This document shows positions 63,401 through 64,000 of a stretch of DNA of 64,000 nt, piece by piece. Position 1 is the first letter of the stretch, and the number at the start of each line of letters is the position of its first letter. A program made the position numbers and the translations under genes. The stretch comes from Amoebidium appalachense (taxonomy: Eukaryota; Ichthyosporea), in the NCBI GenBank assembly GCA_963693365.1, contig CAVNZM010000018.1, forward strand, positions 1,054,001 to 1,118,000. The letters run 5' to 3'. The notes below the pieces were generated by a model. The model saw only the letters and a program-made list of their open reading frames with translations, was not told the origin of the DNA and made no database searches.

Positions 63401-64000
63401 AATCCTGGCCTCGTTGAAGATCTTGTCATCGTCCCACTCAGGGAACTGCTTCTTGAGTGTTGAAGCCACCCAGTTATGCTCTCTGAAGAACAGCAGGTGG
63501 ATGGACGTAAGAAGGGGCACCTGGTTTGCTCTGCTCTCGCCAAACAGGAAAAGACCGCGCTCGTCAAGGCCAGGGTAGCCGTCGGGGCCCAAGAAGAGGA
63601 GGTGGCGGTTCTTGGGGTCACGAGACTGCGCCGGCGGGAGGGGGGGAGGGGGGGCAGGAATTAGGTGTATATTCATGGGTCTTGGTGGTGCGAGACCAAA
63701 TGGGGGTGGCCTGTAAAGACGAATTGCACTCACAGACATCAATAACTCAGAGACAAACAGGGATACCTTTCAAATTCCCAACCAAAGGAACAACAAGAAC
63801 CACGAAAGGCCAAGTACCAGCAGATGTCAATTCCAGTAGGACCACCACACCAAGTGAACCCCTCCCTCCCTCTCCTTCTCCATCTACCCCTCCCCGTTGT
63901 TTTTCTTTGAGCACTTACCCTCTCCACCAGCTCCGGGGTGTCACCGTAGATGGAGGAGGCGTCGAGCCAGCTAGTGATGTGGTTCTCGGCCCTGTTCTGA
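59572..64000 (-). CDS. Animal haem peroxidase, C-terminal part (5' end beyond window)
   Basis: Seven exons, 63919-64000 (partial), 63380-63625, 62817-63050, 62286-62372, 61141-61359, 60459-60631 and 59572-59890, give 452 residues; all joins are GT-AG and in phase. Family motifs in order: WLDASSIYG, FGESRANQVP, FFREHNWVA, EARIIVEAELQDITYQEWLP, RMGHSM (proximal haem His), ARGRDLGLPS, KVDMYVGMLAE and RADRFWY. The distal His and Ca-binding segment lie upstream, outside the window. After the catalytic domain comes a Cys-rich tail (VCRT, WCNTMCN, YCND, WCVCE) and a hydrophilic end (GLPIGDN); no membrane segment is seen. The family uses H2O2 to oxidise halides or phenols, usually outside the cell or in vesicles. 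It is closest in style to peroxinectin/peroxidasin-type domains; the exact subfamily is unclear. Confidence 0.95.
59961..60027. repeat. T-run and (GT)n
   Basis: (GTT)n, a T-run, then about 65 bp of GT in the last peroxidase intron. (CA)n also occurs at 60405-60451 beside the preceding exon donor. Confidence 0.95.
61497..61595. repeat. 27-bp minisatellite in a peroxidase intron
   Basis: Three to four units of GTGTGTACGTGTGTGTTGGT followed by CACGTGC. Confidence 0.9.
62160..62280. repeat. (CA)n with an ACGAGTACACACGTAGGC duplication
   Basis: CA-rich tract in which CGTACGAGTACACACGTAGGCACACACACTGCA recurs in modified form at 62222-62250. It ends at the 62286 exon donor. Confidence 0.85.

Overview
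This is a nuclear window from an intron-rich holozoan, most likely an invertebrate animal. Genes are split into many small exons (17 to 250 nt). Introns are packed with simple repeats: (CA/GT)n, (CT/GA)n, (GGCA)n and G or C homopolymers often longer than 20 nt. A Runt-domain gene, an animal haem peroxidase and a TBC1D20 orthologue point to an animal or a close unicellular relative. An early-branching animal such as a sponge is plausible, but the sequence does not prove it. The standard genetic code fits every gene. Most long open frames (poly-Gly, His-Thr, Val-Cys, Ser-Leu) are translations of microsatellites, not genes.

Layout. 1-4250: a near-identical 2.35 kb direct duplication with no recognised gene. 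5.9-7.6 kb (-): exons of a tandem PDZ protein, with one homopolymer frameshift. 7.6-12.9 kb: mostly unassigned, with an inverted repeat, weak exon-like segments and a degenerate XPG-like relic. 13.0-14.97 kb (+): TIMM10. 16.4-23.4 kb (-): TFB1M. 24.0-28.1 kb (+): ARL2, head to head with TFB1M across about 580 bp. 28.1-32.2 kb: intergenic, with a ~0.9 kb CT/TCTAGA satellite. 32.2-39.9 kb (-): TBC1D20. 40.8-50.1 kb (-): a Runt-domain gene whose downstream exons encode ankyrin repeats. 53.4-54.7 kb (-): a six-finger C2H2 protein. 56.37-56.80 kb: an inverted-repeat element filled with short palindromes. 59.6 kb to the right edge (-): the C-terminal 452 residues of an animal haem peroxidase.

The genes do not form one pathway. 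Two act in mitochondria (TIMM10, inner-membrane protein import; TFB1M, 12S rRNA dimethylation), two in small-GTPase biology (ARL2; TBC1D20, a Rab GAP), two are probable transcription factors, and one is an oxidative enzyme. Exon models were built by matching reading phase across GT-AG (twice GC-AG) junctions; all stated exon lengths agree with those phases.

The most unusual content is the Runt/ankyrin gene. Its Runt domain keeps the vertebrate exon boundaries but carries an in-frame TAG, and a phase-consistent exon chain leads to a possible IPT-like segment and two ankyrin repeats, a layout recalling NF-kB precursors. Also notable are minisatellites that appear to have grown out of coding exons (ARL2 stop codon, TBC1D20 exon 6) and the palindrome-filled element near 56.5 kb.
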